DNA of 64,000 nucleotides from an uncultured Collinsella sp. (GTDB lineage Bacteria; Actinomycetota; Coriobacteriia; Coriobacteriales; Coriobacteriaceae). The DNA lies in NCBI GenBank assembly GCA_900544095.1, contig UQTV01000001.1, positions 682,001-746,000 on the forward strand. The letters run 5' to 3'. Below the pieces are notes generated by a model that saw nothing but the letters and a program-made list of their open reading frames with translations, did no database searches and had not been told where the DNA came from. Below are positions 16,353 through 24,899 of the stretch, in pieces (positions within the stretch are counted from its first letter, which is position 1; every line of letters starts with the position of its first letter). The translations under genes and the position numbers were made by a program.

Positions 16353-17309
16353 GTGAATGTTGTTCAGCTGCAGTATTTCATAAAGGTATTTGATTGTCAG
16401 AATTACTCGGATGCAGCAACTATATTAAGCGTTTCGCCGCAAGCTGTTTCAAAAGGCATTCGAGCATTGGAATCTGAACTTGGTCTGAAGCTGTTCGAAA
16501 AAAGAGGCAGTATTCTACATCTAACAAACTATGGAGAGGAAATCCTTCCTATAGCATTAGATGCACTAGCTTCAATTGAGGGAATTCAAGCGTATGCGCA
16601 AATCACGCGTGAAAAGATAAAAATAATCCAGACACATTTGACACGCGTTGCAGTCGGACTACCACCAATACTCACAAGCTGGTTCAACCAGCCCACACTA
16701 AACCGGCTCTCGAAAAAGTACAACGGTGGTAAATTTGCTGTTTCCAGATACGACGACGGCGGAACGTGCTTATCCCTTCTACTTGACGGACAAATCGACA
16801 TTGCGATTGTCGCTGGGCAAGTAGACACCAATCTTTTTGAATCGCATTTTTTATTGAACGCCGAAGTCAACCTCCTCGTTGAAAGCAATCACCCATTAGC
16901 TAGTCACGCAGCAGCGAATCTAAACGCGGTGGCTCAATATCCAATTGCAAACACCTGTGACATTCGATATTGTCGAAAAAGAATAGACTCAGCATTTAAC
17001 CATCTGGGCCTTTTCCCCCGCTACGAGAGTATTAACTTAGCAGACCAGCACAATTTGTCCGATTTTCTCATTCGTAAGCATGGGGTTATTTTGACCATAG
17101 CCTCGCAAACGTCTCAAATCAAGATAGGCTATCCAGCAAAAATCGTTTGCCTAGGCAAACAAGATAGATTATCAATCCCTTTTTACTGCGCTTCAAATTC
17201 AAACGATGTCCAAGCGCAAACTCATCACGCGATAAGCTGCATTCAACTTGAGGCACGCCAGCTATCCCGCTGTTTAAAAAGCGCTGAAGAAGGAGACCTT
17301 TACGGCTGA
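16353..17309 (+). CDS. LysR-type transcriptional regulator
   Basis: 318 residues from a GTG at 16353, with AAGGA eight bases upstream. An N-terminal winged helix-turn-helix (MNVVQLQYFIKVFDCQNYSDAA, SPQAVSKGIRALESELG, LFEKRG) is followed by a LysR-type substrate-binding domain. It is divergent from the RiPP operon, the classic position for its regulator, and is AT-rich like the rest of the island. The co-inducer is unknown; if it senses a small molecule, that molecule would control peptide production. Confidence 0.9.
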   Translation: MNVVQLQYFIKVFDCQNYSDAATILSVSPQAVSKGIRALESELGLKLFEKRGSILHLTNYGEEILPIALDALASIEGIQAYAQITREKIKIIQTHLTRVAVGLPPILTSWFNQPTLNRLSKKYNGGKFAVSRYDDGGTCLSLLLDGQIDIAIVAGQVDTNLFESHFLLNAEVNLLVESNHPLASHAAANLNAVAQYPIANTCDIRYCRKRIDSAFNHLGLFPRYESINLADQHNLSDFLIRKHGVILTIASQTSQIKIGYPAKIVCLGKQDRLSIPFYCASNSNDVQAQTHHAISCIQLEARQLSRCLKSAEEGDLYG

Positions 17310-17536
17310 ACATGGCGGGGCGTACTAATTCTATGCAAAACAGCATCGCATTCCGCCAGAACGGAAGCGTGGGCCAGCCCCGAGTTTTTTGTAGTATTCC
17401 GAGAGAAAACAACAAGGGCCGGCAGACTCTTGGCAAATCAGTGGCCCACTCACCACCCACAAAACTGTGCCCCACTTCCGAAATCCGAGTCCACGAAAGG
17501 CGTCGGCAAGGCCATTTACGCAACATATGTCCAGCA

Positions 17537-17573
17537 AAAACGGGTGGTGGCCGGTACGGCTACCACCCGTTTG
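17537..17573 (-). terminator. terminator of the activase gene
   Basis: AACGGGTGGTGGCC pairs with GGCTACCACCCGTT, followed on the minus strand by TTTTTG. A degenerate copy of this hairpin remains in the duplicated relic near 12120-12158. Confidence 0.88.
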
Positions 17574-17600
17574 TCTTACATCCGGCTCGAAGTAGGCCAA

Positions 17601-20600
17601 TTACTTCTTAATGCCGCGTCCCAGACGCTTGGCGACCGATGCAACGGCCTCCTCGCTGGCCGGCCCGCAGCTCACGCAGCCATCATGGGCACGCATCTGG
17701 CCGGTGACCTCGTCCATCGCGAGCGGCGCCACCTTCTCGAGCTTAAAGCCCTTACCGGCGCGCATGTTTTCCTTGGCCACGCTGATCATGAGCTTAATGC
17801 GGTTGAGCTGGTTGACCTCGGACGCACCGGGGTCGTAGTCCACCGCGACGATGTTGCTCTCGGGATGCTGACGGCGCAGCTCCTTGATCACGGCCTTGCC
17901 CACCACGTGATTGGGCAGGCACGCGAAGGGCTGCGTGCAGATGATGTTGGGCGCACCGTGGTCGATCAGGTCGAGCATCTCGGCCGTGAGCAACCAGCCC
18001 TCGCCCATGTTGTTGCACACCGAAAGCACCGTGCGGGCCTTGTCCGCCATGGTGCCGATGCGCTCGGGTACCTCAAAGCGGCGGGACTTTTCGAGCAGCT
18101 CCTCCACCGGCGTGCGCATCCAGTCCACGAGCTTAATAAGCGCTTGCATGCCCGCGCGCGTGGTAGCAGAGCTTCCCAGCTCGTCCTTCTGCAGCTCGGC
18201 ATTGCTCATGGAGTACAGGAAGAAGTCGAGCAGGCCCGGCACCACGGCCTCGCAGCCCTCGCGCTCGATAACGTCGACCACGTGGTTGTTGGCCGTGGGG
18301 TGGAACTTGACCAGAATCTCACCGACCACGCCCACGCGCGGCTTAGTACCCTCGCCCACGAGCGGCATGGCGTCGAACGCGCGGATAGCCTCGCGGCACA
18401 GCTTGGTGTAGTTGTGGCGGTTGAACTTGGGCGCCAGCTTGCGGGCGCGCGCCATGTACTCCTCGTAGAGTGCGTTCGCCGCACCGGGCGTGGCCTCGTA
18501 CGGACGGCAGCGGTAGAGCATCTGCATCATCACGTCGCCAAAGAGCACCGCGTAGACTGCCTGCTTAAGCAGCGCCGGCGTAATCTTAAAGCCGGGGTTG
18601 TCCTCGCCCAGCGCCACGGCCGAAAGCGAGATCACCGGGATCTCGGGGTGGCCGCTCTCGCGCAGGGCCTTGCGGATGAGTGCGATGTAGTTGGTGGCAC
18701 GGCAGCCGCCGCCGGTCTGGCTGATAACCACGGCCGTCTTGGACAGGTCGTACCGACCGCTCTCGATGGCCTCCATAATCTGGCCGGTCACCAAAATGGA
18801 CGGATAGCAAATGTCATTGTTCACATAGCGCAGGCCGGCCTCGACGGCGTCGTGGTCGGTCGAGGGCAGCAGCTCCAAGTTGTAGCCGGCACCACGAAAC
18901 ACCTCTTTGACCAGGTCAAAGTGGATCGGCGCCATCTGCGGGCACAGGATGGTGTAGCCCTCCTCGCGCATCTGCTCGGTAAAGGGCACCTTGGGCCATG
19001 CGGTCGAGGCGCTCTCGCGCTGTGCCTCGAACGTGTACTTGTGGCTCGCGAACGCGGGGGCATCCGTGGAGGGTGCCACCGGCGCGGCGTCGCCCTGCTC
19101 AAAGACCTCGCCCGCTGCCGTGGCCTCGGCCAAGCGCTCGGCCTCCTGGTCCTTGAGCGCGGCCATGAGCGAGCGAATGCGGATGCGCGCGGCGCCCAGG
19201 TTGGACACCTCGTCGATCTTGAGCACGGTGTAGATCTTGCCGCTGGCCTCAAGGATTTCCTGCACCTGGTCGGTGGTCAGGGCGTCCAAGCCGCAGCCGA
19301 AGGAGTTGAGCTGGATCAGGTCCAGGTCGTTGCGCATCGTCACAAAACGGGCGACGGCGTACAGGCGGCTGTGGTACATCCACTGGTCGACGACGCGGAT
19401 GGGGCGCTCGGGCTTCACGAGATGCGCGAGCGAATCCTCGGTAAAGACCGCAAAGCCAAAGCTCGAGATAAGCTCGGGCAAGGCGTGGTTGATCTCGGGG
19501 TCGTTATGGTAGGGACGGCCGGCGAGCACAATGCCGTGACCGCCGTGGTCCTCGACCCACTTAAGAGCCTCCTCGCCCATGGTCTGAATGTCCTCGTGGA
19601 AACGCGCATCGGCCTCAAAGGCGGCGTTGACGGCGGCATCGACCTCGGAGCGCGTGATTTTAGGACCGCGCACGCGACCGCGACCGGCCTCAGCATCGGC
19701 CACGCGATCGACGGCGAGCACCTGGTACAGGCGGCGCTTGAGCTCGGTCTTGTCGTGATACGGCACAAACGGATACAGGAACTCAATGTTCTGCTCGCGG
19801 ATCTCGTCGATGTTGAGCGCCAACGCCGTGGGGTAGCTCATGACGATGGGGCAGTTGTAGCAGTTGCCAGCCGTCGGATCCTCCTTGCGCTCCCAGCGCA
19901 CGCACGGCATCCAAATGAAGTCGACGTCACGGTCGATGAGATTCATCACGTGGCCGTGGCTCATTTTTGCCGGGTAGCACACACTCTCGGACGGCATGGA
20001 CTCGATGCCCGCCTGGTAGGTCTTCTTGCTCGACTGGTCGGACAGCTGCACGCTAAAGCCCAAGCGCGTAAAGAACGCATGCCAGAAGGGGTAGTTCTCA
20101 TACATGTTGAGTGCGCGCGGGATGCCGACGGTGCCGCGCGGGGCCTCGTCGGGGCTCAGAATCTCGCGGTTAAAGAGCAGCTCGTTTTTCTTTTTGAAGA
20201 GGTTGGGGGCCTCGGTCTTTTGCTTTTTGTGGCCGGCGCCCTTCTCGCAGCGGTTGCCGGTGATAAAGCGCCTGCCGCCGCCAAAGTCGTTGACGGTGAG
20301 CTGGCAGTTGTTGGAGCAACGGCCGCAGCGGACATGCTTTTGCGTCACGGTGAGGTGCGCGATGTCCTCAGCCGAGAGGATGGTCGAGGTGCCATCGGCG
20401 CCGGCGCGATCGCGAGCGAGCAGGGCCGCGCCATAGGCGCCCATGCAGCCGGCGATGTCGGGACGCACGGCGTGAACGCCGGTGAGCTGCTCAAACGCGC
20501 GTAGCGTGGCATCGGACATAAAGGTGCCGCCCTGGACGATTACCTGGTTGCCGATCTCCTTGGGGTCGCGCAGCTTAATGACCTTGAACAGGGCATTCTT

Positions 20601-22379
20601 GATGACGGAATAGGACAGGCCGGCCGCGATGTCGCCCACCGTGGCGCCTTCCTTTTGCGCCTGCTTGACGCGCGAGTTCATAAAGACCGTGCAGCGACTG
20701 CCCAGGTCGACGGGGGCCTTGGCATGGATGGCGGCGTCGGCGAACGCGCGCACGTCCATGTTCATAGACACGGCAAAGCTCTCGATAAAGCTACCGCAAC
20801 CCGACGAGCAGGCCTCGTTGAGCATGATGTGCTCGATGACGCCGTCCTTGACGCGCAAGCACTTCATGTCCTGGCCGCCGATGTCCAGAATGAACTCGAC
20901 GCCGGGCAGGAATGCCTTGGCGCCGCGCAGGTGCGCAACGGTCTCGATCTCGCCGGAGTCGGCCTTGAGGGCCTCGATGAGCAGCGCCTCACCGTAGCCC
21001 GTGGTGGTCACGTGGCCGATGGTGCAGCCCGCGGGGATGTGGTTGTAGAAATCGGCCATGATGACCTTGGCCGTGCCTAGGATGTCGCCGTTGTTGTTGC
21101 CGTACCAGGTGTGCAGCAGCTGACCGTCCTCGCCCACGAGCGCGGCTTTCATGGTGGTGGAGCCGGCGTCGATACCGATGAACACGCGGCCGGTGTAGCC
21201 GTCGAGCTTGCCCTTGGGGACGACTTCCTGGTCGTGGCGGGTTTTGAACTCGGCAAAGTCCTCGTCAGTGGCAAAGAGCGGATCCAGGCGCTCAACCTCG
21301 GCGCCCTGCGTGTCGCCCAGGCTGTCGATGGCCTCGATGAGCTGCGGGAACGTGCTGAGCTTGTTGGACTCATGCGCCATGGCGGCGCCGCTCGCCACAA
21401 ACAGGTGGGCGTTTTGGGGCACGATACGGTGCTCCTCGTCCAGATTGAGCGTGAGGTAGAAGCGGTGGCGCAGCTCGGAGAGATACTGCAGCGGGCCGCC
21501 CAGGAAGGCGACGTTGCCGCGGATGGGACGGCCGCACGCCAGGCCCGAGATGGTCTGGGTCACGACAGCCTGGAAGATGGAGGCGGCCACGTCCTCGGGG
21601 CGGGCGCCCTCGTTGAGCAGCGGCTGCACGTCGGTCTTGGCAAAAACGCCGCAGCGGCTGGCGATGGGATAGATGGTGGTGGCGTTGGCCGCGAGCTCAT
21701 TGAGGCCGCTGGCGTCGGTGTGCAGCAGGGTTGCCATCTGGTCGATGAACGCGCCCGTACCGCCAGCGCAGGTGCCGTTCATGCGCTGCTCGATGCCGTT
21801 GTCGAAGTAGATGATCTTGGCGTCTTCGCCACCCAACTCGATGGCGACGTCGGTGGCCGGGATAAGGGTCTCGACGGCGCGCTTACTGGCGATGACCTCC
21901 TGGACAAACTCCAGGTCGAGCCACTGGGACAGCAGCAGGCCGCCCGAGCCGGTGATGGCGCAGGTCATCTGGGCCGTCGGCAGCACGGTAGCAGCGCCCT
22001 CGAACAGGTCGCGGGCGCAGGCACGGACGTCGGTGTGGTGGCGCTGGTACTTGGCGTAGACGATCTGGTTATCGTCGTTGAGCACGGCGAGCTTAACGGT
22101 GGTGGAGCCCACGTCGATGCCCAGGTGCAGGTTGCCACGAGCGTTTTCGGGGTTGAAGATCGCGCCTTCGGGGGCGTGGGCGGCGGCTACGGGCTCAGCG
22201 GCGGCGGGCTCACTGGCGATGGACGTCTCCCCTGCCGCGTTCTTGGCATCGGCAACTGCCTCGGCGACCTTCTCGGCAGCGGCAGTCGCGGCCTTCTGCG
22301 CGGCGTCCACCACGGCGGGCGCGGCCTCGCGTGCGGCAGCAACCACACGGTCCTTAATGCCCTCGACGAGTTTGCTCAT
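17601..22379 (-). CDS. fused 2-hydroxyacyl-CoA dehydratase activase
   Basis: 1592 residues. Residues 1-70 are Ala-rich and helical. Two ASKHA ATPase domains follow (about 85-335, LGIDVGSTTVK; and 398-655, IGIDAGSTTMK). Each keeps the two cysteines that bind the shared [4Fe-4S] cluster in HgdC-type activators (C204/C243; C528/C563). A Cys cluster (CGRCSNNC, C685-C692, and C711) leads into a DUF2229-type region, and the C-terminus resembles the dehydratase component (HgdB-like). Known activators use ATP to push an electron into 2-hydroxyacyl-CoA dehydratases; the giant fusion's substrate is unknown. The TetR gene lies 13 bases upstream, so the two are co-transcribed. Confidence 0.88.
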   Translation of the reverse strand: MSKLVEGIKDRVVAAAREAAPAVVDAAQKAATAAAEKVAEAVADAKNAAGETSIASEPAAAEPVAAAHAPEGAIFNPENARGNLHLGIDVGSTTVKLAVLNDDNQIVYAKYQRHHTDVRACARDLFEGAATVLPTAQMTCAITGSGGLLLSQWLDLEFVQEVIASKRAVETLIPATDVAIELGGEDAKIIYFDNGIEQRMNGTCAGGTGAFIDQMATLLHTDASGLNELAANATTIYPIASRCGVFAKTDVQPLLNEGARPEDVAASIFQAVVTQTISGLACGRPIRGNVAFLGGPLQYLSELRHRFYLTLNLDEEHRIVPQNAHLFVASGAAMAHESNKLSTFPQLIEAIDSLGDTQGAEVERLDPLFATDEDFAEFKTRHDQEVVPKGKLDGYTGRVFIGIDAGSTTMKAALVGEDGQLLHTWYGNNNGDILGTAKVIMADFYNHIPAGCTIGHVTTTGYGEALLIEALKADSGEIETVAHLRGAKAFLPGVEFILDIGGQDMKCLRVKDGVIEHIMLNEACSSGCGSFIESFAVSMNMDVRAFADAAIHAKAPVDLGSRCTVFMNSRVKQAQKEGATVGDIAAGLSYSVIKNALFKVIKLRDPKEIGNQVIVQGGTFMSDATLRAFEQLTGVHAVRPDIAGCMGAYGAALLARDRAGADGTSTILSAEDIAHLTVTQKHVRCGRCSNNCQLTVNDFGGGRRFITGNRCEKGAGHKKQKTEAPNLFKKKNELLFNREILSPDEAPRGTVGIPRALNMYENYPFWHAFFTRLGFSVQLSDQSSKKTYQAGIESMPSESVCYPAKMSHGHVMNLIDRDVDFIWMPCVRWERKEDPTAGNCYNCPIVMSYPTALALNIDEIREQNIEFLYPFVPYHDKTELKRRLYQVLAVDRVADAEAGRGRVRGPKITRSEVDAAVNAAFEADARFHEDIQTMGEEALKWVEDHGGHGIVLAGRPYHNDPEINHALPELISSFGFAVFTEDSLAHLVKPERPIRVVDQWMYHSRLYAVARFVTMRNDLDLIQLNSFGCGLDALTTDQVQEILEASGKIYTVLKIDEVSNLGAARIRIRSLMAALKDQEAERLAEATAAGEVFEQGDAAPVAPSTDAPAFASHKYTFEAQRESASTAWPKVPFTEQMREEGYTILCPQMAPIHFDLVKEVFRGAGYNLELLPSTDHDAVEAGLRYVNNDICYPSILVTGQIMEAIESGRYDLSKTAVVISQTGGGCRATNYIALIRKALRESGHPEIPVISLSAVALGEDNPGFKITPALLKQAVYAVLFGDVMMQMLYRCRPYEATPGAANALYEEYMARARKLAPKFNRHNYTKLCREAIRAFDAMPLVGEGTKPRVGVVGEILVKFHPTANNHVVDVIEREGCEAVVPGLLDFFLYSMSNAELQKDELGSSATTRAGMQALIKLVDWMRTPVEELLEKSRRFEVPERIGTMADKARTVLSVCNNMGEGWLLTAEMLDLIDHGAPNIICTQPFACLPNHVVGKAVIKELRRQHPESNIVAVDYDPGASEVNQLNRIKLMISVAKENMRAGKGFKLEKVAPLAMDEVTGQMRAHDGCVSCGPASEEAVASVAKRLGRGIKK

Positions 22380-22391
22380 CTGTCTCTCCTC

Positions 22392-23102
22392 TTAGTTGTT
22401 GGACTCGACGGTTGCGGTGGTGTCGACCGCATCCTCGAGCTGCAGATTCAATAGCTTCATGCCGTATTCCGGCACGTTGATATCGATGGGTTGGCCATAC
22501 AGGTCGCCGGGGCGCACAAAGGCGATAACCGTCATAATGCGCGCCATGGTATCGGGCGATTCGGAAAGGTCACGCTCAAACCAACGTTGGATCATGCCGA
22601 CCTCGGCACTTACGACATAGGTGACGTAGTAGTCAAAGAAGGTGCCCAGCGCCAAGCCCAAAATGCCCGTCTGTGCACGCGGCACCACAGCCTCACGCGC
22701 GGTGTCGATAATCTTTTTAATAAAGGCGGGGTCGCCGCCCGGGCCCAGCAGAGCCCCGATAAGGTCGCGATTAGCCGCAAGATAGCGCAGCAGCTCAACC
22801 GAACCGGGTGCCGGCTCGAGCTCGTCGATATTGCGGTAAAGATCGGGTAATTGAGCTGCGGTGATAAGCTCCACCCGCTCGCGAATCTCGGCAAGCAGGC
22901 CGTCCTCGATCTGGCTGATAAAGTCGGGGATATCGCGGTAGTGCGAATAGAACGTGCGGCGTGTAAGACCGGCGCGCTCGGTGAGCGACGCGACGTTAAT
23001 GCGTGAAAGGTCGCCGCTTTCGGCAAGCTCGCTGGCAAGCGCCTGGCGAAGGGCGCGCTGCGAGCGAAGGGACCGGCGATCACATTTCTCGAGCTGGGAC
23101 AA
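22392..23102 (-). CDS. TetR-family regulator
   Basis: 236 residues. The N-terminal helix-turn-helix contains VASLTERAGLTRRTFYSHYRD near residues 37-57, followed by an all-helical ligand domain. It is the first gene of a two-gene unit with the activase 13 bases downstream, so it probably controls its own operon. The ligand is unknown. AGGAGG lies upstream of the ATG. Confidence 0.9.
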   Translation of the reverse strand: MSQLEKCDRRSLRSQRALRQALASELAESGDLSRINVASLTERAGLTRRTFYSHYRDIPDFISQIEDGLLAEIRERVELITAAQLPDLYRNIDELEPAPGSVELLRYLAANRDLIGALLGPGGDPAFIKKIIDTAREAVVPRAQTGILGLALGTFFDYYVTYVVSAEVGMIQRWFERDLSESPDTMARIMTVIAFVRPGDLYGQPIDINVPEYGMKLLNLQLEDAVDTTATVESNN

Positions 23103-23194
23103 ACGTCCTCCTTGTTACTCAACCTGTGCGCTATTGCACAGTGCGAGTATTATTGCACACCGTGTGTATCAACACGTAAAGGCAATATTTAGAT

Positions 23195-23224
23195 TGTGGC
23201 AAAGGGACTGTCCCTTTGTCACAT
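23195..23224. repeat. GTGACAAAGGGACAG hairpin, type C copy 1
   Basis: GTGGCAAAGGGA and TCCCTTTGTCAC flank a two-base centre; one mismatch. The other clear copy is at 23926. The stem runs into the GGGACAG core that the other hairpin types keep in their loops. It lies upstream of the TetR gene. Confidence 0.7.
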
Positions 23225-23260
23225 TAGGTTGCGCTCAGCTTTTAGAAGCGGCATTGTCGA

Positions 23261-23289
23261 TTGTCCAAAATGTCATTCGTGGGTAGAAT
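23261..23289 (+). promoter_or_regulatory. promoter facing the small-peptide gene
   Basis: TTGTCC (23261-23266) and TAGAAT (23284-23289) are separated by 17 bases, a good sigma-70-type promoter on the plus strand. Transcription would start near 23296 and run towards the 3' end of the 41-residue peptide gene on the opposite strand. Confidence 0.6.
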
Positions 23290-23295
23290 AGTGTC

Positions 23296-23345
23296 GACGG
23301 CAGCCCAAGTTCTGGAAAGCTGGGCAGCGCCGTTGCTTGTTTTAG
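23296..23345 (+). ncRNA. candidate antisense RNA of a type I antitoxin
   Basis: Starting at the predicted +1, ACGGCAGCCCA pairs with TGGGCAGCGCCGT to form a hairpin, followed by TTGCTTGTTTT, a terminator-like tail. The roughly 50-base RNA begins GACGGCAG and contains GGGCAGCGCC; both strings also occur in the 5' leader of the oppositely transcribed peptide mRNA (23537-23530 and 23518-23509). Shared 5' sequences plus convergent transcription are the hallmark of Fst-type loci. There is no experimental support. Confidence 0.45.
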
Positions 23346-23357
23346 GGGGTCAACGTC

Positions 23358-23483
23358 TTAACGGCGGCGACCCCTCTTACGTTGCTTCGAACGTTGCTTG
23401 AGTGCCTCGGAAAGTCCGATAAGCGTCGTGAGGAGCGAGACCAAAGCGGTCAGGAGCTTCACGAAATCAATCAAATCGGTCAT
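23358..23483 (-). CDS. 41-residue hydrophobic peptide, toxin candidate
   Basis: The ATG at 23483 follows GGGAGGTGATG, a near-ideal ribosome-binding site. The peptide has an acidic N-terminus (MTDLIDF), one hydrophobic helix (VKLLTALVSLLTTLIGL, 8-24) and a strongly basic tail (KQRSKQRKRGRRR). Size and layout match type I toxins such as Fst and TxpA, which insert into the membrane. A facing promoter and short hairpin RNA lie at its 3' side. It could instead be a harmless small membrane protein. It is one of the few genes in the 852-base gap between the TetR and HAD genes. Confidence 0.6.
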   Translation of the reverse strand: MTDLIDFVKLLTALVSLLTTLIGLSEALKQRSKQRKRGRRR

Positions 23484-23560
23484 GGGCATCACCTCCCATC
23501 AGATGGAGGGCGCTGCCCGGCACATGGAACTGCCGTCAACGATACCGATTCTATCAAAGC
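23484..23560 (-). promoter_or_regulatory. promoter and structured leader of the small peptide
   Basis: On the minus strand TAGAAT (23553-23548) is a good -10 box with a weak -35 about 17-18 bases upstream. The leader starts near 23541, carries GACGGCAG and GGGCAGCGCCC, then CCTCC just before GGGAGG, so the ribosome-binding site can fold into a hairpin. Sequestration of the start site is typical of type I toxin mRNAs. Confidence 0.45.
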
Positions 23561-23603
23561 GCAGTTAGATATGCGAATGTTTGTTCGTATTTCAGAAGAT
23601 CGG

Positions 23604-23648
23604 AGCTCGGGTATGGCGAAGGAACAGTTCCTTTGCCATACCCGAGCT
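23604..23648. repeat. long AGCTCGGGTATGGC hairpin
   Basis: AGCTCGGGTATGGC is matched by GCCATACCCGAGCT around GAAGGAACAGTTCCTTT. The centre resembles the AAGGGACAGTCCCTT core of type C. The 23.6-23.9 kb stretch around it holds no clear gene apart from a weak 20-codon frame. Confidence 0.65.
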
Positions 23649-23775
23649 TGTCGCCGAACTGCCACCTACATTTTTCGAGTTATTCGGCCACGCTACTGGT
23701 TCTGTATAAATGCACCGCCGGGATTATCTGAGGGTTTTTGTCCTTATTTGAGCGTATACATGCCCATTTGCGCAC

Positions 23776-23838
23776 TTACGTCACCGAATCAAACACCATT
23801 AGAGGCATGAATGTTCCCGAGAGGGCATCTTTAGCCAT
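23776..23838 (-). CDS. possible 20-residue peptide
   Basis: An ATG at 23838 sits seven bases after GGAGG and opens a 20-codon frame (MAKDALSGTFMPLMVFDSVT). The ribosome-binding site is good but the peptide is very short and unlike anything I know; it could be a leader peptide or the start of a decayed gene. Confidence 0.2.
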   Translation of the reverse strand: MAKDALSGTFMPLMVFDSVT

Positions 23839-23925
23839 TTAACGTCCTCCGACAGGCCGAATAACTCGAAATTTGTTGGTGGCGAAAGCGTAATAGTCCT
23901 ATACGCCAAAAGCCGGTATCTCCCA

Positions 23926-23954
23926 TGTGACAAAGGGACAGTCCCTTTGTCACA
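23926..23954. repeat. GTGACAAAGGGACAG hairpin, type C copy 2
   Basis: TGTGACAAAGGGA and TCCCTTTGTCACA are perfect inverted repeats around a CAG centre. It ends one base before the stop codon of the HAD gene and may terminate it. Confidence 0.8.
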
Positions 23955-24812
23955 TTATTCGATGATGGTGCGGGAGTTCTGCGTGCGCATGGTGGCGAGC
24001 ATGTGTTTGGGGACGGCGTGGACCATGCAGCTGCCGATAGTTGCGCTCGCGGCGACCTTGGCTGCATCGCTGCCGTTTTTGGTCGCGTAGCTGTGGCGGA
24101 AACGCTTGAGCATGGCGATGTCGTTGCCGCCGTCTCCATAGACCGCGACCTCGTCCTCGGCAATACCGTAGTAGCCCGCCAGCCAGGCCACGCTCTCGCC
24201 CTTGTTGCATGCCACGTCCGTGATCTCGAACATCACCGGATCGAACGGCGCGTTGACCACATGGTCCGAGCGCTCGGCAAGATATGCCTTAAGGTCACGC
24301 TCCAACTCGGGCGAGGTCACACGGCAGTTGATCTTGCACACATCGTGGCGCAGGATGTCACCAATCGACTGGTCGAAATACTGTTCCTCGTGATACCCGC
24401 CACGCGCACGCATGCCACGCATCACGATGCGCTTGATAGGACTGTCTTTTTTAAAGCCCGCCTGATGCATCTCGAACGAACCGCTCGAGTACATGCCATC
24501 GGGCGTGGAGCAATCAAAGCAAATGTCCGGAAACGCCTTGAGCAGTTCCTCAGTGACTTGCGGATCGATGGTCCAGGTCTTGAGCACCTCACCATGGCTG
24601 TCGCGCACGATGGACCCATTGGAGCAGCAGGCGTCAAGCGCCAGGCCCGTAAAGCCATGCTCGCCGATCGGCAACGTCGAGCGTCCAGTCGCGGGAACCA
24701 CATGCAAGCCAGCCCCGGTCAGCTCGCGGATGGCACGGCGGATGGTCCCATCCGCCTCATGCAGTGCGTTCAGCAGCGTTCCGTCTAAATCACTCGCGAA
24801 CATCTTGATCAT
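23955..24812 (-). CDS. Cof-type HAD hydrolase
   Basis: 285 residues. HAD motif I DLDGTLLN (8-15), motif II as PATGRS (40-45), and a late GDGGNDIAML with catalytic Asp residues. The C2 cap between them marks the Cof/IIB group of sugar- or nucleotide-phosphate phosphatases. The substrate is unknown. It is monocistronic. Confidence 0.92.
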   Translation of the reverse strand: MIKMFASDLDGTLLNALHEADGTIRRAIRELTGAGLHVVPATGRSTLPIGEHGFTGLALDACCSNGSIVRDSHGEVLKTWTIDPQVTEELLKAFPDICFDCSTPDGMYSSGSFEMHQAGFKKDSPIKRIVMRGMRARGGYHEEQYFDQSIGDILRHDVCKINCRVTSPELERDLKAYLAERSDHVVNAPFDPVMFEITDVACNKGESVAWLAGYYGIAEDEVAVYGDGGNDIAMLKRFRHSYATKNGSDAAKVAASATIGSCMVHAVPKHMLATMRTQNSRTIIE

Positions 24813-24849
24813 GAGCGTGCCTCTCCTTCGTCTGCACGATATTGTAGAC

Positions 24850-24884
24850 GAGAACGGGCGTGCCCCAAGAGAGGCACGCCCGTC
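24850..24884 (-). terminator. terminator downstream of the P-II fragment
   Basis: ACGGGCGTGCC pairs with GGCACGCCCGT, followed on the minus strand by TCTCGTCT. It would have served the P-II gene whose 3' end remains next to it. Confidence 0.65.
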
Positions 24885-24899
24885 AGGCGAAAGATTGTC

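Noticed and set aside
17430..20504. A 1024-codon open frame on the plus strand, antisense to the activase gene
   Set aside because: High-GC coding DNA often leaves the opposite frame open. The sequence is His/Arg/Gly-rich without domains, while the minus-strand frame has clear ATPase motifs.
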